Below are positions 1 to 10,186 of a DNA stretch of 64,000 nucleotides, one piece after another. Under the pieces are notes generated by a model. It saw only the letters and a list, made by a program, of their open reading frames with translations, ran no database searches and was not told the origin of the DNA. A program made the translations under genes and the position numbers. The stretch comes from Opitutus sp. (lineage in GTDB: Bacteria; Verrucomicrobiota; Verrucomicrobiia; Opitutales; Opitutaceae), in assembly GCA_024707325.1 (NCBI GenBank), contig JANPZY010000001.1, forward strand, positions 2,542,501 through 2,606,500. Direction: 5' to 3'. The stretch's first letter is position 1. Each line of letters opens with the position of its first letter.

Positions 1-1226
1 GCCAGGTAACCGAACGCCAGCACGAGGCCCGGCACCGCGAGCGGCATCATCGCGAGGAAATCCAGCACCGCGCGGCCCCTGATCTTGCTGCGCACGATCA
101 CGTAGGCGATCGCGATGCCGAGGATCACGTCGACCACGCTCGAGATGCTGGCGAACTTCAGACTGTTGCCGATTGCGCTCACCGTGAGTTCGTGGCCGAG
201 CGCGAGTTCGAAGTTCTCCAGCGTGTAATCGTGCGGCACGACGGTGCCATACCACTCGCGCGAAAACGCCACGAGCGTCACGCCGAGGTGCGGCAGGATC
301 GCGAGAAACGTCACGCCGCCAAACGCTGCCGTGCATAGCCACGCACGCGCCGCGGGGATTTTCTTCGGGCCGCCCGAGCTCGTCGCCTTCGCCATCATCG
401 CGTGACCCGCGGAGCCGAAAAGACCTTTGCCGACCGCATAGAGCAGCACCGAACTCGCGAGCATGATCGCCACTAACGCGAATGGCGACGGATCGCCGCT
501 GATGTTTTTCAGACCGTAATAAATCTGCACGCTCGTCACGCGCGCGTAGTCGAAGACCAGCGGCGTGCCCAGCTCGGTAAACGTCCAGATGAACACGATC
601 GTGCCACCGGCGAACAGACCCGGACGGATCAGCGGCAGCGTGATGCGCCGAAAACGCCGGAAGCCCGTGCAACCGAGATTCTGCGCCGCCTCCTCCATCG
701 CCGGATCGATGTTCGCGAGCGCCGCGACGACGTTGAGATAGATGATGGGGTAAAGCGAAAGCGCTTCGACGACCGCCACGCCCCAGAATTGATGGGCCGC
801 AAACCAATCAAACGTCCAGCCCTCCGGCCGCACGCCGATCGCGATGAGCAACGAGTTCAGCGCGCCGTATTGTCCGAAGATTTGCTTGATGCCGATCGCG
901 CCGACAAACGGCGGCAAAATCATCGGAATCAGAATCAGCGACGCCAGCAGGCTCTTGCCCGGAAAAATGAAGCGGTCGCTCATCCACGCGAGCGGCACCG
1001 CAATCAGCATCGCGAGCGTCGTCGCCGCGCAGGCGAGGAGAAACGAGTTCTGCAACGCGAGCAGATATGTGCGATCGCTGAGCAGCGCGCCGACGTAGCT
1101 AAACGTCAGATGTCCGTCCGCATCGACGAACCCGCCGCGGACGATTTGCCAAATCGGCCAGGCAAAGAAGGCGGCGAAAAACACCACCGTGATGGCCAAG
1201 ACTCCGCGCGCAAACGACGTCGACAT
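1..1226 (-). CDS. ABC transporter permease, tandem-domain FbpB/ThiP type, C-terminus beyond the window
   Basis: Translating the minus strand from the ATG at 1226 gives an uninterrupted frame of about 408 residues that runs off position 1. It starts MSTSFARGVLAITVVFF and contains many membrane segments. Two permease modules are visible. The first has an EAA-like loop (EEAAQNLGCTGFRRFRRITL). The second ends in MPLAVPGLVLAFGYLA near the window edge. This two-module layout matches inner-membrane permeases of iron(III), thiamine or related periplasmic-binding-protein importers. The substrate cannot be told without the neighbouring binding protein and ATPase, which would lie to the left. No strong Shine-Dalgarno is visible. 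Alternative ATGs upstream at 1238 and beyond fall in another frame. Nothing looks broken. Confidence 0.8.
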   Translation of the reverse strand, partial: MSTSFARGVLAITVVFFAAFFAWPIWQIVRGGFVDADGHLTFSYVGALLSDRTYLLALQNSFLLACAATTLAMLIAVPLAWMSDRFIFPGKSLLASLILIPMILPPFVGAIGIKQIFGQYGALNSLLIAIGVRPEGWTFDWFAAHQFWGVAVVEALSLYPIIYLNVVAALANIDPAMEEAAQNLGCTGFRRFRRITLPLIRPGLFAGGTIVFIWTFTELGTPLVFDYARVTSVQIYYGLKNISGDPSPFALVAIMLASSVLLYAVGKGLFGSAGHAMMAKATSSGGPKKIPAARAWLCTAAFGGVTFLAILPHLGVTLVAFSREWYGTVVPHDYTLENFELALGHELTVSAIGNSLKFASISSVVDVILGIAIAYVIVRSKIRGRAVLDFLAMMPLAVPGLVLAFGYL

Positions 1227-1319
1227 CGCGCGGCAGCATGTCCGTCCCAAAATCCCGCGTGCAAGGCGAAACCCGAACGCCGCGATTCACGCCGCTCATT
1301 GGCGCCAACCTCGCCGGCC

Positions 1320-1550
1320 CGTCGCTCGACGCGGACCGCACTCCGTCCCAACCCGGTCCGCACTGTCGCGCGACCGTGTCCGCACACGGTCACGACGTGG
1401 GACGCACCTTGTCGCGACCGTGTCCGGACCCTGGCTCGACCCGGTGCGCACCACGTCCCGATCCGGTCCGCACCATGTCCCAACTCGGTGCGAACATTGG
1501 CGCGACGCGTGCCTCACGAGGCTCCGAATCAATCCCCACATTGCCGCGAC
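1320..1550. repeat. Array A: about 21 direct units of 11 bp with palindromic 8-bp cores
   Basis: Cut in steps of 11 from 1331, every unit aligns, for example ccggtccgcac (1353), cttgtcgcgac (1408), cgtgtccggac (1419), ccggtgcgcac (1441), attggcgcgac (1496) and attgccgcgac (1540). The form is a 3-bp variable spacer plus an 8-bp core close to GTCSSSAC. Several cores are perfect palindromes (GTCGCGAC, GTCCGGAC, GTGCGCAC). The period never slips over 20 units. The array lies in the 576-bp gap between the ABC permease start (1226) and the metallopeptidase start (1803). Flanks 1227-1319 and 1551-1802 show no gene I can support. Short reading frames rich in VRTxSR crossing the array are by-products of the repeat. 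Confidence 0.85.
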
Positions 1551-1802
1551 TCGGCTTCCGCGCGGCAACCCCTTCGCACCTCCGCGACTGCTTGGTCACC
1601 AAACCACATGTCTACTAATAGTTGACATTGTGTGAGGTGCGGGGCGGGCGTTGGTGGGTGGCGGACCGGGGGCCCAAGAGGCGAGGGGGGCGATGGAATG
1701 TGGCGGGCGCATTTCCAAATGATTCGTTTTCACTGGAAAATCGGACGAATTGGCTACCCTTCTTGCCCGTCCCGCCTGCTGGCGGACATTTCTAAAACTC
1801 TC

Positions 1803-2516
1803 ATGCCATTCATGACATCCAACTTCGCCTTCGTTATTCTGCCACAAGGCATGTTCATGCTCCTGTTTGTGGCGGTGTTCATCTTTGCGCTGTATGCGCA
1901 GATTCGCGTTTCGAGCACTTACAACAAGAACGCGAGAATCCCGTCGCGCGGACGTATCACGGGCCGCGAAGCCGCCCAGGCGGTGATGGCCCACGCGGGT
2001 ATTACCGATGTGGAAATCGCCGAAACCGGCGGTCATCTGACCGACCACTACGATCCGATGCGCAAGCGGCTCGTGCTTTCTTCGGAAAACTACCGCGGCA
2101 CCAGCCTCGCGGCGCTCGGCGTCGCGGCGCACGAAGCGGGCCACGCGATCCAGCACAAGGTGGGCTACTCGATGCTGAACCTGCGCATGGCGCTCGTGCC
2201 GGCCACGCAGATCGTCTCGGGCATCCTGCCGTTCGTCATTCTGGGCAGCTTCTTCTTCGTGCGCGGCCTCACTGGCATCGTGCTGGATATCGCGATCATC
2301 TGCTATGCGGTGCTCTCGTTCTTCCAGCTCGTGACGTTGCCGGTGGAATTCGACGCCAGCCGTCGCGCCAAAACGCAGCTCGTGAATCTCGGTATCATCG
2401 ATCGCGACGAAATGCCGGGCGTGAGCCAGACGCTCAACGCGGCCGCGCTGACCTACGTCGCGGCTTTTGTGGGCGCGCTGCTCAACCTTCTGTATCTTCT
2501 CTCGCGCCGCGAATGA
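1803..2516 (+). CDS. Neutral zinc metallopeptidase, YugP family (membrane)
   Basis: A 237-residue protein from the ATG at 1803 ([10 protein letters not shown]), a length usual for the YugP/Zn_peptidase_2 family. An N-terminal membrane segment covers about residues 10-30. The zinc motif HEAGH (in [16 protein letters not shown]) lies near residue 113. At least three further hydrophobic segments follow, and a conserved EFDASRRA stretch sits near the third quarter. The frame is open upstream to 1632, but the extra 57 residues would be arginine/glycine-rich repeat spill-over and do not fit the family, so I use 1803. An alternative start is the ATG at 1812. The gene stands alone, about 100 bp before the helicase and on the same strand. 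The physiological substrate of this family is unknown to me. Confidence 0.85.
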   Translation: MPFMTSNFAFVILPQGMFMLLFVAVFIFALYAQIRVSSTYNKNARIPSRGRITGREAAQAVMAHAGITDVEIAETGGHLTDHYDPMRKRLVLSSENYRGTSLAALGVAAHEAGHAIQHKVGYSMLNLRMALVPATQIVSGILPFVILGSFFFVRGLTGIVLDIAIICYAVLSFFQLVTLPVEFDASRRAKTQLVNLGIIDRDEMPGVSQTLNAAALTYVAAFVGALLNLLYLLSRRE

Positions 2517-2619
2517 TCGCGTGTTGAAAGCCACGTTTCTTTGCGAGCCGGTCCGAAAGGGCCGGCTTTTTCTTTTGCGATGCGGATGCCGCGCGCGCTT
2601 GCTCGGCGCTTCGCGTAAA

Positions 2620-5172
2620 ATGACTCCTCTTTCGCCACCGCTGGCACCTCGTCCGGGCGCGACCGATCCCGATTCGGTGCTCGATCGTTTTCTTACGGTC
2701 GCCTCCGAGCGCGGGCTCACGCTCTACCCGGAGCAGGAGGAGGCGATCCTCGAGCTGTTTGCCGGGCGTAATGTCGTTCTGAATACACCGACCGGCTCGG
2801 GCAAATCGCTCGTGGCGGCGGCGTTTCACTACAAGGCGCTGTGCGCGGGCGAGCGCTCGGTTTACACCTGTCCGATCAAGGCGCTGGTGAACGAAAAGTT
2901 CCTTTCGCTGTGCCGCGACTTCGGTCCGGAAAACGTCGGCATGATGACCGGCGACGCGTCGGTGAATCCGCAGGCGCCGGTGCTTTGCTGCACGGCGGAG
3001 ATTCTGGCGAACATCGCACTGCATCGCGGCGCCGAGACGCGACATCCGTGCGGTGATCATGGACGAGTTTCACTATTACTCAGATCCGGAGCGCGGCTAC
3101 GCGTGGCAGGTGCCGCTGCTCACGATGCCGGGCGCGCGATTTCTGCTCATGTCGGCGACGCTCGGCTCGACGGAATTTTTCGAGCGGGAGATGACAAAAC
3201 TCACCGGCGCGCCGAGCGTGACCGTGCGCAGCGATCGCCGTCCCGTGCCGTTGGAGTTCGAATATCCTCCGAGACGCCGCTGCCGGAGCGGATCGCGGCG
3301 TTGCTCAGCGACGGACGTGCGCCGGTTTATCTGGTGTATTTCACGCAGCGCGCGGCGAGCGAAGCGGCGCAGGCGTTGATGAGCCTCAACGTGTGTTCGA
3401 AGGAGGAAAAAGCCGCGATCGCCGAGGCGCTCGAAGGCGTGCGGTTCAACAGCCCGTATGGAAAGGACATCAAACGCTGGCTGCGTCACGGCATCGGCGT
3501 GCATCACGCGGGCTTGTTGCCGAAGTATCGCATTCTCGTGGAGCAGCTCGCGCAGAAAGGTCTGCTCAAACTCATTTGCGGCACTGACACGCTCGGCGTC
3601 GGCATCAACGTGCCGATCCGCACGGTGATGTTCACGCAGCTCTGGAAATACGACGGTCAGAAAGCGGCGATTCTCAACGTGCGAGATTTTCGCCAGATCG
3701 CGGGCCGCGCCGGGCGCAAAGGTTACGACGACAAAGGCTACGTGATCGTGCAGGCGCCCGAATACGTGATCGAAAACAAGCAGGCCGAAGCGCGTGCCGC
3801 GGGCGATCCGAAGAAGCTCAAGAAACTCGTGAAACAGCGCGCGCCCGAGGGCGAAGTCGGCTGGGACGCGAAGACCTTTGAGCGTTTGATGGCGGCGCCG
3901 CCGGAGGGACTGACCTCGCGCTTCGATGTGACGCACGGAATGCTGCTCCTCGTGCTTAGTCGCGAAGCGGATGGTTGTCGCGCGATGCGGCAGCTCATCG
4001 CCGATTCGCATGAGACGCCGCACAAGAAGAAGGCGCTGCGCCGTCGCGCGTGGCAGTTGTTCCGCGCGTTGCTCGATCGGAAGATCGTGGAGTTCATCCC
4101 GCCGCTACCGAGTGGGCGAAAACTTCGCGTCAACGTGGAGCTGCAGGATGACTTTTCGCTGCATCAGGCGCTCTCGCTTTATCTCATCGACACCTTGCCG
4201 CTGCTCGATCGCGAGTCGCCGGATTATGCGTTCGACGTGCTCACGCTCTGCGAGGCGATCGTCGAAGATCCGGATCAGATTCTGCGCCGGCAGGTGGACA
4301 AGCTGAAGACCGAGAAGCTCGCGGAATTGAAAGCGGCCGACGTGCCCTACGAGGAACGCATGGCGAAGCTCGAGGAGATCGAGCATCCGAAGCCGCTGCG
4401 TGAGTTTCTCTACGATTCCTTCAACGCCTTTGCCGCCGCGCATCCGTGGATCGGCAAGGAAAACGTGCGGCCCAAATCGATCGCGCGCGAGATGTTCGAG
4501 CGCTACATGTCGTTTGCGGATTACATCCGCGACTACGGGTTGGAGCGCAGCGAAGGTCTGCTGCTGCGGCATCTCTCGCAGACATGGAAAGTGCTCGCGC
4601 AAACCGTGCCCGAATCGGCAAAGACCGAGCCGGTCGTCGAGATGGAGGAATATTTCCGCGAGCTGATCCGCGGCATCGACTCGAGCCTGCTCGAAGAGTG
4701 GGAGCGCATGCGCAACCCCGAGTTCGTCGCGGCAGAGACGACGGACAAACCGGCGCGTCCGACGAGCTTCGACATCACGCGCGATCAGGCGGCGTTTCGC
4801 CGGCTCGTGCGCACGGCGGTTCTCGGATTTTTGCAGGACGTGGCCGCACGCGATTGGGAAAATGCCGCGTCGCGACTTGCCGGCACGGATGAGACGACGC
4901 CGCGAAAAATCGAGGATGCGTTTCGCCGCTACTTCGATGCGCGCGGTCGGTTCCGACTCGATCCGGAAGGCCGCGCGGTCCGGCACACACACTGGCTCGA
5001 GTCGAGCCAGCCCGGTGAGTTACCTGTGGCGCAAATGCTCATCGCCATGGACGAGCAGAATGACTGGGAGGCGCGCTTCGCCGTTCTCCTTGCTGAATCC
5101 CGTGCGGAAAATCGCGCGGTGATTCGCTGGGACGGACTCGCGGTTGTCGGCGAGGCTGGCGCGACGGAATAA
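2620..5172 (+). CDS. DUF3516 superfamily II RNA helicase, two compensating frameshifts
   Basis: From the ATG at 2620 ([13 protein letters not shown]) the protein has helicase motif I (TPTGSGKS, near residue 60) and motif Ia ([11 protein letters not shown]). The DExH box [18 protein letters not shown] and motif III (LMSATL) follow, but in another frame. Motif VI reads [10 protein letters not shown], and a long C-terminal DUF3516 region follows. The frame slips by +1 near 3040, where one extra base precedes [10 protein letters not shown], and returns near 3265. Helicase motifs on both sides and in between are intact, so two small indels explain it better than decay. About 850 residues after correction. 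It ends at 5172, immediately before a terminator shared with the convergent GH51 gene. Its role is probably RNA unwinding in RNA processing or decay; the family has no settled function. Confidence 0.85.
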   Translation: MTPLSPPLAPRPGATDPDSVLDRFLTVASERGLTLYPEQEEAILELFAGRNVVLNTPTGSGKSLVAAAFHYKALCAGERSVYTCPIKALVNEKFLSLCRDFGPENVGMMTGDASVNPQAPVLCCTAEILANIALHRGAETRHPCGDHGRVSLLLRSGARLRVAGAAAHDAGRAISAHVGDARLDGIFRAGDDKTHRRAERDRAQRSPSRAVGVRISSETPLPERIAALLSDGRAPVYLVYFTQRAASEAAQALMSLNVCSKEEKAAIAEALEGVRFNSPYGKDIKRWLRHGIGVHHAGLLPKYRILVEQLAQKGLLKLICGTDTLGVGINVPIRTVMFTQLWKYDGQKAAILNVRDFRQIAGRAGRKGYDDKGYVIVQAPEYVIENKQAEARAAGDPKKLKKLVKQRAPEGEVGWDAKTFERLMAAPPEGLTSRFDVTHGMLLLVLSREADGCRAMRQLIADSHETPHKKKALRRRAWQLFRALLDRKIVEFIPPLPSGRKLRVNVELQDDFSLHQALSLYLIDTLPLLDRESPDYAFDVLTLCEAIVEDPDQILRRQVDKLKTEKLAELKAADVPYEERMAKLEEIEHPKPLREFLYDSFNAFAAAHPWIGKENVRPKSIAREMFERYMSFADYIRDYGLERSEGLLLRHLSQTWKVLAQTVPESAKTEPVVEMEEYFRELIRGIDSSLLEEWERMRNPEFVAAETTDKPARPTSFDITRDQAAFRRLVRTAVLGFLQDVAARDWENAASRLAGTDETTPRKIEDAFRRYFDARGRFRLDPEGRAVRHTHWLESSQPGELPVAQMLIAMDEQNDWEARFAVLLAESRAENRAVIRWDGLAVVGEAGATE

Positions 5173-5175
5173 AAA

Positions 5176-5201
5176 AAGCCGCGGCGAAAACGCCGCGGCT
5201 T
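5176..5201. terminator. Bidirectional intrinsic terminator
   Basis: A perfect 11-bp stem (aagccgcggcg, loop aaaa, cgccgcggctt) starts a few bases after the helicase stop. It has an A-run on its left side and lies between convergent genes (stops at 5172 and 5229). Seen from the minus strand, the A-run supplies the U-tract for the GH51 transcript. On the plus strand the T-tract is poor, so termination there may be weaker. Confidence 0.8.
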
Positions 5202-5228
5202 GGTGGGGGAGTGTTGTTGCGCTCTGCG

Positions 5229-6797
5229 TTAGCGGAGCTCGAGGACGACGACGCTCTTCGGCGGCAGCGTGACGCTGAGCGTGTTGCCGGAGAGCTTGGC
5301 GCCCTTGAAGGCGGCCGGCTTCACCAGATCGGCCTTGTCGAGCGTGTTGTGCGCGTTCATCGCGTCGGCGGTGAGCACGCTGCCTGTGACCTTCTTCGCG
5401 GTGAGGCCGCTGATCGAGCACGAGACCGTGACCGGATTTTTCGGATCGGAGTTCGTGAACGACACGTGAGTGGCCTTGCCGTCGGCGGCGCGCGTGGCGG
5501 AAGCGGTGACGGCCGGGATCGCTTCGTCGCCGAACTTGTAGTCGGGAGACGTGAGCTCGAGCGGAAGAACGGTCGCGCCCTGGTGGACCTTGAACATGTC
5601 GAACACCCAGTAGGTGGGCGTGAGCGCCATGCGCGGACCGTCGGTGAGGATCATCGCCTGGAGGACGTTCACCATTTGCGCGATGTTGGTCATCTGCACG
5701 CGCTCGGCGTGCTGGTGGAAGATGTGGAAGTTGATCGCGGCCACGAGCGCGTCGCGGAGCGTGTTCTGCTGCTGGAGGAAGCCGGGGTTGGAGCCGGGCG
5801 TCGGATCGGTCCAGATGCCCCATTCGTCGACGAGGAGCGCGATCTGCTTGTTGGGATCGTAGCGATCCATGATCTCGGAGTGCTTCCGGATCAGCTCGTC
5901 CATGCGTCGCGTGTTGCGGAGCGTGGAGAACCACTGGTCCTCGGCGAAGTCGGTGGCGGAACCCTTGGCGCTCCAGTTGTTGGTCGGGATCGTGTAGTAG
6001 TGGAGCGTGGTGCCATCGAGCGGCGCCTTGGGGCCGGTCCACGCGCGCATCTGCATCATGACCTCCGTCCAGTGGTAGTCGTCACCATTGGCGCCGCTGG
6101 CGATGCGGAAGAGTTTGTTGCCAGAGTAGTTCTTCACGAACGCGTCATACTGACGGTAGAGGTCCGCGTAATACTCGGGGCGCATGTTGCCGCCGCAGCC
6201 CCAAGTCTCGTTGCCGAAACCGAAATACTTGATCTTCCACGGCTGCTCGCGGCCGTTGGCGCGGCGGAGGTTGGCCATCGGAGAATCGGCATCGGAGGTC
6301 ATATACTCGACCCACTCGACCATCTCCTGGACGGTGGCGCTGCCGATGTTGCCGTTGATGTAGGGCTCGGCGCCGATGATCTCGCAGAAGTCGAGAAACT
6401 CGTGGAGACCGAAGTGGTTGTTTTCAACCACGCCGCCCCAGTTGTTGTTGATCATCTTCGGGCGGTTCTCGCGGGGGCCGATGCCGTCCTTCCAGTGATA
6501 CTCGTCGGCGAAGCAGCCGCCCGGCCAGCGGACGACGGGAACTTTCAGGTTCTTCAACGCTTCGAGCACGTCGTTGCGGAAACCGCGGGTGTTCGGGATC
6601 GGCGAATCGGGACCGACCCACACACCGCCGTAGATGCCGGTGCCGAGGTGCTCGGCAAATTGTCCATAGACGTTGGGGTTGACGACTGCACCCGGTTGAT
6701 CGGCCCGCAGCGTGGCGGTGGCCGTCAACGTCTCGGGAGCGGCGAGCAGCGAGCCCGCCAGACACAATGAGGCAAGGGAGACGAGGAGGGATTTCAT
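5229..6797 (-). CDS. Secreted alpha-L-arabinofuranosidase, GH51
   Basis: A 522-residue enzyme from the ATG at 6797, with a Sec signal peptide ([20 protein letters not shown], cleavage near residue 20). It is predicted to release arabinose from arabinan or arabinoxylan outside the cytoplasm. The GH51 hallmarks are present: [13 protein letters not shown] near residue 90, the acid/base glutamate in FGFGNETWG (E197), and the nucleophile in LLVDEWGIW (E325). A C-terminal beta-sandwich ends in VVVLELR. The frame stays open upstream to 6947, but the peptide MKSLLVS is a clean signal start, so 6797 is preferred. It is divergent from the Tat oxidoreductase at 7065, which leaves about 270 bp for both promoters. 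No frameshift is seen. Confidence 0.92.
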   Translation of the reverse strand: MKSLLVSLASLCLAGSLLAAPETLTATATLRADQPGAVVNPNVYGQFAEHLGTGIYGGVWVGPDSPIPNTRGFRNDVLEALKNLKVPVVRWPGGCFADEYHWKDGIGPRENRPKMINNNWGGVVENNHFGLHEFLDFCEIIGAEPYINGNIGSATVQEMVEWVEYMTSDADSPMANLRRANGREQPWKIKYFGFGNETWGCGGNMRPEYYADLYRQYDAFVKNYSGNKLFRIASGANGDDYHWTEVMMQMRAWTGPKAPLDGTTLHYYTIPTNNWSAKGSATDFAEDQWFSTLRNTRRMDELIRKHSEIMDRYDPNKQIALLVDEWGIWTDPTPGSNPGFLQQQNTLRDALVAAINFHIFHQHAERVQMTNIAQMVNVLQAMILTDGPRMALTPTYWVFDMFKVHQGATVLPLELTSPDYKFGDEAIPAVTASATRAADGKATHVSFTNSDPKNPVTVSCSISGLTAKKVTGSVLTADAMNAHNTLDKADLVKPAAFKGAKLSGNTLSVTLPPKSVVVLELR

Positions 6798-7064
6798 GGG
6801 GGATACATGGCCGGCGGTGTTCACCGGCGCGACTTGTTCATCGTTTAGGATGGGGATGCGACCGCTCAAGTGCATGCGGCCGGACAAATTGCAGGACGGT
6901 AATGTGGAGTGGGCAACGTGAAACGCGCGCGCGATTTTTTGCCGCAACCAAGCGGGGCCGTGCGCGTCCTGCGCGGACGACGATCGGGTGGGGCGCGCAG
7001 CCGAATTTGGACGTTGCGCCTCTGCACGAGCCGCAGCCTAAGTTCTGTTTCTCCCCGCTTTCTC

Positions 7065-8457
7065 ATGGATTCAACCAAACCCCAAAACGCTGGCGCTGGC
7101 GCGCAGCCGCATTTTCAAATCTCCCGTCGGTCTTTTCTGCGCAACTGCACGGTCGCTGCGGCGATGACCGGGCTGCCGCTGTGGTTCATCGAGCGTCAAC
7201 AGGCGCGCGCCGAGGAAGAACGCGCGACGCGCCGAGTGCTCTCGCCCAACGATCGTCCGCGTCTCGCCTTGATCGGCTGCGGCGGCATGGGCCGCGCCGA
7301 TGGGCAGATTGCCACGGAGTTTGGCGACATCGTCGCGGTGTGTGACGTGGACGACGATCACCGCGTCGCGGCGGTGGAACAGTTCACCTTGGACGGACGT
7401 GCGCCAGCGGCTTATGCCGATTTTCGCAAGCTGCTCGAGCGCGACGACGTCGACGGCATCATCAACGTCACGCCCGATCACTGGCACACGTTGATCAACA
7501 TCGGCGCGGCGCGCGCGGGTAAGGACATTTACAGCGAGAAGCCACTGACGCTCACCGTCGACGAGGGCCGCCACGTGATCCGCGCCGTGCGTGAGAACAA
7601 CGTCATTCTTCAGACCGGCACGCAGCAGCGCAGCAATCATCGTTTCCGGCTCGCGTGCGAACTCGTGCGCAACGGTCGGCTCGGCCAGCTGCAGCGCGCC
7701 AACGTCTGGCTGCCTGCGGGCCTGCGCGAAGGGCCGTTTTCGACGGCGCGCGTGCCCGCGGGACTCAACTGGGATTTCTGGCAGGGACCAGCGCCGGCAA
7801 TGGAGTATGTGCCCGAGCGCTGCCACACGAAGTTCCGCTACTGGTATGAATATTCGGGCGGCACGATGACCGACTGGGGCGCGCATCATAACGACATCGC
7901 GTATTGGGCGGTGGGCTTGATCGCGCCGCGCGATGTGATTGCGCGGCCGCTCTCGGAGCCGGTGCCCGGCGGCTACACGGCGTTTGCCGATTACGAAGTG
8001 CACTACCGCTACGACAACGGCGTCGAGCTGAACATCCAGACCACGCGCGACGACAACATCTACGGCGAAAAAGACTACGAAGCAGGGACAGCATAACGGC
8101 ATCCGCTTCGAGGGCACCAACGGCTGGATCTGGGTGAGCCGTCACGAAATCATCGCGAGCGATCCGGAGCTGTTGGCCGCGCCACTGCCCGACGACGCGG
8201 AACGCCTCTACCACAGCGACAGCCACATGGGGAATTTCGTCGAGTGCATGCGCACGCGCGAGCTTCCGATCTGTGACGTCGAGGTCGGTCACCGTTCGGC
8301 CAACATGTGCCACCTCGGGGCGATCTCGATGCGCACGGGTTTGAAGCTCACGTGGGACTACGAACAGGAACGCTTCGTCGGCGACGGTGCCGCGGAAGCG
8401 AACAAGTTCCTCTCGCGCGAGATGCGGAAGCCCTACGACTACTCGTTCGTGAGCTGA
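7065..8457 (+). CDS. Gfo/Idh/MocA family oxidoreductase with Tat signal, one frameshift
   Basis: Starts MDSTKPQNAG at 7065 and has a twin-arginine motif (SRRSFLRN) before a hydrophobic stretch, so it is probably exported folded. The Rossmann fingerprint is LALIGCGGMGRADG. SEKPLTLTVDEG is the conserved EKP lysine motif of the family, and WDFWQGPAP and GGTMTDWGAHHNDIAYWA follow. The frame breaks near 8082-8095, where a +1 base turns GQHNGIRFEGTNGW into a stop. The correct frame then continues to 8457 (KPYDYSFVS). About 464 residues after correction, normal for the secreted subgroup common in Verrucomicrobia and Planctomycetes. The substrate is unknown, probably a sugar or polyol. The divergent arabinofuranosidase suggests carbohydrate use. 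Confidence 0.87.
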
Positions 8458-8482
8458 CGATCGCCGGAACTCCCGGTCGCCC

Positions 8483-8989
8483 ATGAGTGTGCTTCGCGAA
8501 GTCCTGTCGCGCGAGGAAGTCGCGATCGCGGATCTCGAGCAGGTGTATCAGAAAATCTGCGACGATCCGCATTGGACGCGTGATGCGCTCGAGGCGCTTT
8601 CCACGCTCGACGAGGAACACGTTGGCCGTCCGCTTTGGCTGCTGCGTCGCGCGCAAGATGACTGTCCACTGCCGCCCGAGACGGTCGCGCGCATCGTCGA
8701 AGCCACCGCAGGCGCGCGGCATTGGCTCGTGCGCCTGCAAGTGGGCCAGTTGCTCGCGGCGGCGGGCATCCCCGAACGCGTGCAGGAGGAGGCCTTCGAC
8801 TACCTGCGCGAGTGTTTCGCGGACCGCCGAGTGATCGTGCGCGCGTGGGCGCTGTCGGCGCTGTATCCGATGCGGCATGACGAGCGTTTTGCTGGTGAGG
8901 TAAAGCGCATGCTCGCCGTCGCGCGTCGCGATCCCGCGAAATCCATGCAGGCGCGTCTGCGGCATCTCACTTCGCGCAAGGCAGGGTGA
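8483..8989 (+). CDS. Small helical-repeat (HEAT-like) hypothetical protein
   Basis: A 168-residue, highly helical protein (MSVLREVLSREEVAIADLEQ). Its repeat-like pieces include HWLVRLQVGQLLAAAGI and VIVRAWALSALYPM, which look like HEAT units. It has no signal, no membrane segment and no catalytic motif that I recognise. It follows the oxidoreductase by 25 bp on the same strand and could be co-transcribed. The function is unknown; a protein-protein contact role is the most that can be said. The frame is intact. Confidence 0.65.
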   Translation: MSVLREVLSREEVAIADLEQVYQKICDDPHWTRDALEALSTLDEEHVGRPLWLLRRAQDDCPLPPETVARIVEATAGARHWLVRLQVGQLLAAAGIPERVQEEAFDYLRECFADRRVIVRAWALSALYPMRHDERFAGEVKRMLAVARRDPAKSMQARLRHLTSRKAG

Positions 8990-9064
8990 AACCCTGTTTC
9001 GCGAATCGGGCACAGAACGCACGCGCCGCGGCTGGGTCTGCGAGCACGTGGACCCCTGTGAACG

Positions 9065-10055
9065 ATGAGCGTGAAAGCCGTGGAAGTTTGCATCGTGGGC
9101 GGCGGCCCGGCGGGGCTGAGCGCGGCGCTGGTGCTCGGCCGATGCCGCCGCTCGGTGATCATTTTCGATTCGGGTCAACCGCGTAACTCTGCCTCACGGG
9201 CGTTGCACGCGTATCTCACGCGCGATGGCACGCCGCCGCTGGATTTGCGAAGGATGGGACGCGACGAACTGCGCGCTTACCCGAGCGTGGAGGTTGTCGA
9301 CGAGGAAGTGGCGACCATCCGGCGACAGGTGGATCGATTCACGTTGGAGACGCGTAACGGTCGCGAGGTGACGTCGCGGTTCTTGCTGCTCGCAACCGGG
9401 CGCGTGGACGTGTTGCCGGAGGTGAGCCGTGCGAAGGAGTTTTACGGGCGCGGACTTTATCACTGTCCGTATTGCGACGGATGGGAGCATCGCGATGGGC
9501 GGCTCGCGGTGACGGGCTCGGGCGCGGTCGATCTCGCGCTCGAGCTGCTCACGTGGAGCGATCGCGTGCTGTTGTGTCCGGACGAGGACGCACCGCTGGA
9601 CGAACCTGCTCTCGCGCATTTGCGGCAACGCGGCGTCGCCATCGCACCTGCGCCGGTCGCCGGATTGAGCGGTCCGGCGGGAGGATCGCTCGAGCAACTG
9701 ACCCTGAAGAACGGCGACGAGGTGCCGTGTGACGCCTTATTTTTCTGTTCGGAGTAGGAAGAGTTCGACGTTTTGAGAAAAACTGTGGTTAAATTTTAAG
9801 AAGGAAGGTTATAAAGAGGTCAGGACAGGAGGCGAGGGGAGTGCCGGCAGCGTTCGCCGTTTGGAGAACTCCTGGGCTGCAGTTTCGACGACGAAGGTTG
9901 GTTAAAGGGAACGGGTACGGGGGGAAGGGGCGGGCGGGCTTTATGTGGCGGGCAACGTGCGCGGAGGTTTGCACCTCGCGATCATGGCGGCGGCGGAGGG
10001 GGCGGAGGCGGCGGTCGCGATCAACGAAGCCATCCTCGATCAGGATGTCGCATGA
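9065..10055 (+). CDS. Thioredoxin-reductase-like FAD/NAD(P) oxidoreductase, C-terminal third scrambled
   Basis: The first 230 residues read cleanly. They include the FAD motif VCIVGGGPAGLSAALVLGR, then LLLATGRVDVLP, and a CPYCDGW redox-like CxxC near residue 139. An NAD-binding loop TGSGAVDLALELL follows. The frame hits a stop at 9757, just after CDALFFCSE. From about 9945 another frame gives the family's C-terminal signature GLYVAGNVRGG and on to INEAILDQDVA, stop 10055. So the gene was about 330 codons long and the 9758-9944 stretch is damaged. That stretch is unusually A-rich and low in complexity, including a run near gaaaaactgtgg. It may be sequencing error or real decay. Role: a flavin disulphide or substrate reductase. 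Confidence 0.75.
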
Positions 10056-10186
10056 CCGTCGGAGGCAAAAGGATGCGCCGAGCGAAGAGAAAGTCGGACC
10101 GATTATACCCGGATTCCGGCTTCTTCTAACCCGACGGGGAGGGGAGACGGCGCGCAGACATTCTCAAGAAACAGATACAACGTCCG

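Noticed and set aside
1320..1550. CRISPR array
   Set aside because: Units are 11 bp with only 3 variable bases between them. There are no 25-40 bp spacers and no cas genes in the window.
1106..1635. Several overlapping frames on both strands with VRTxSRxGAH-type repeats
   Set aside because: They translate the 11-bp array in different frames. No frame is favoured and none has a start site or conserved fold, so the DNA repeat explains them.
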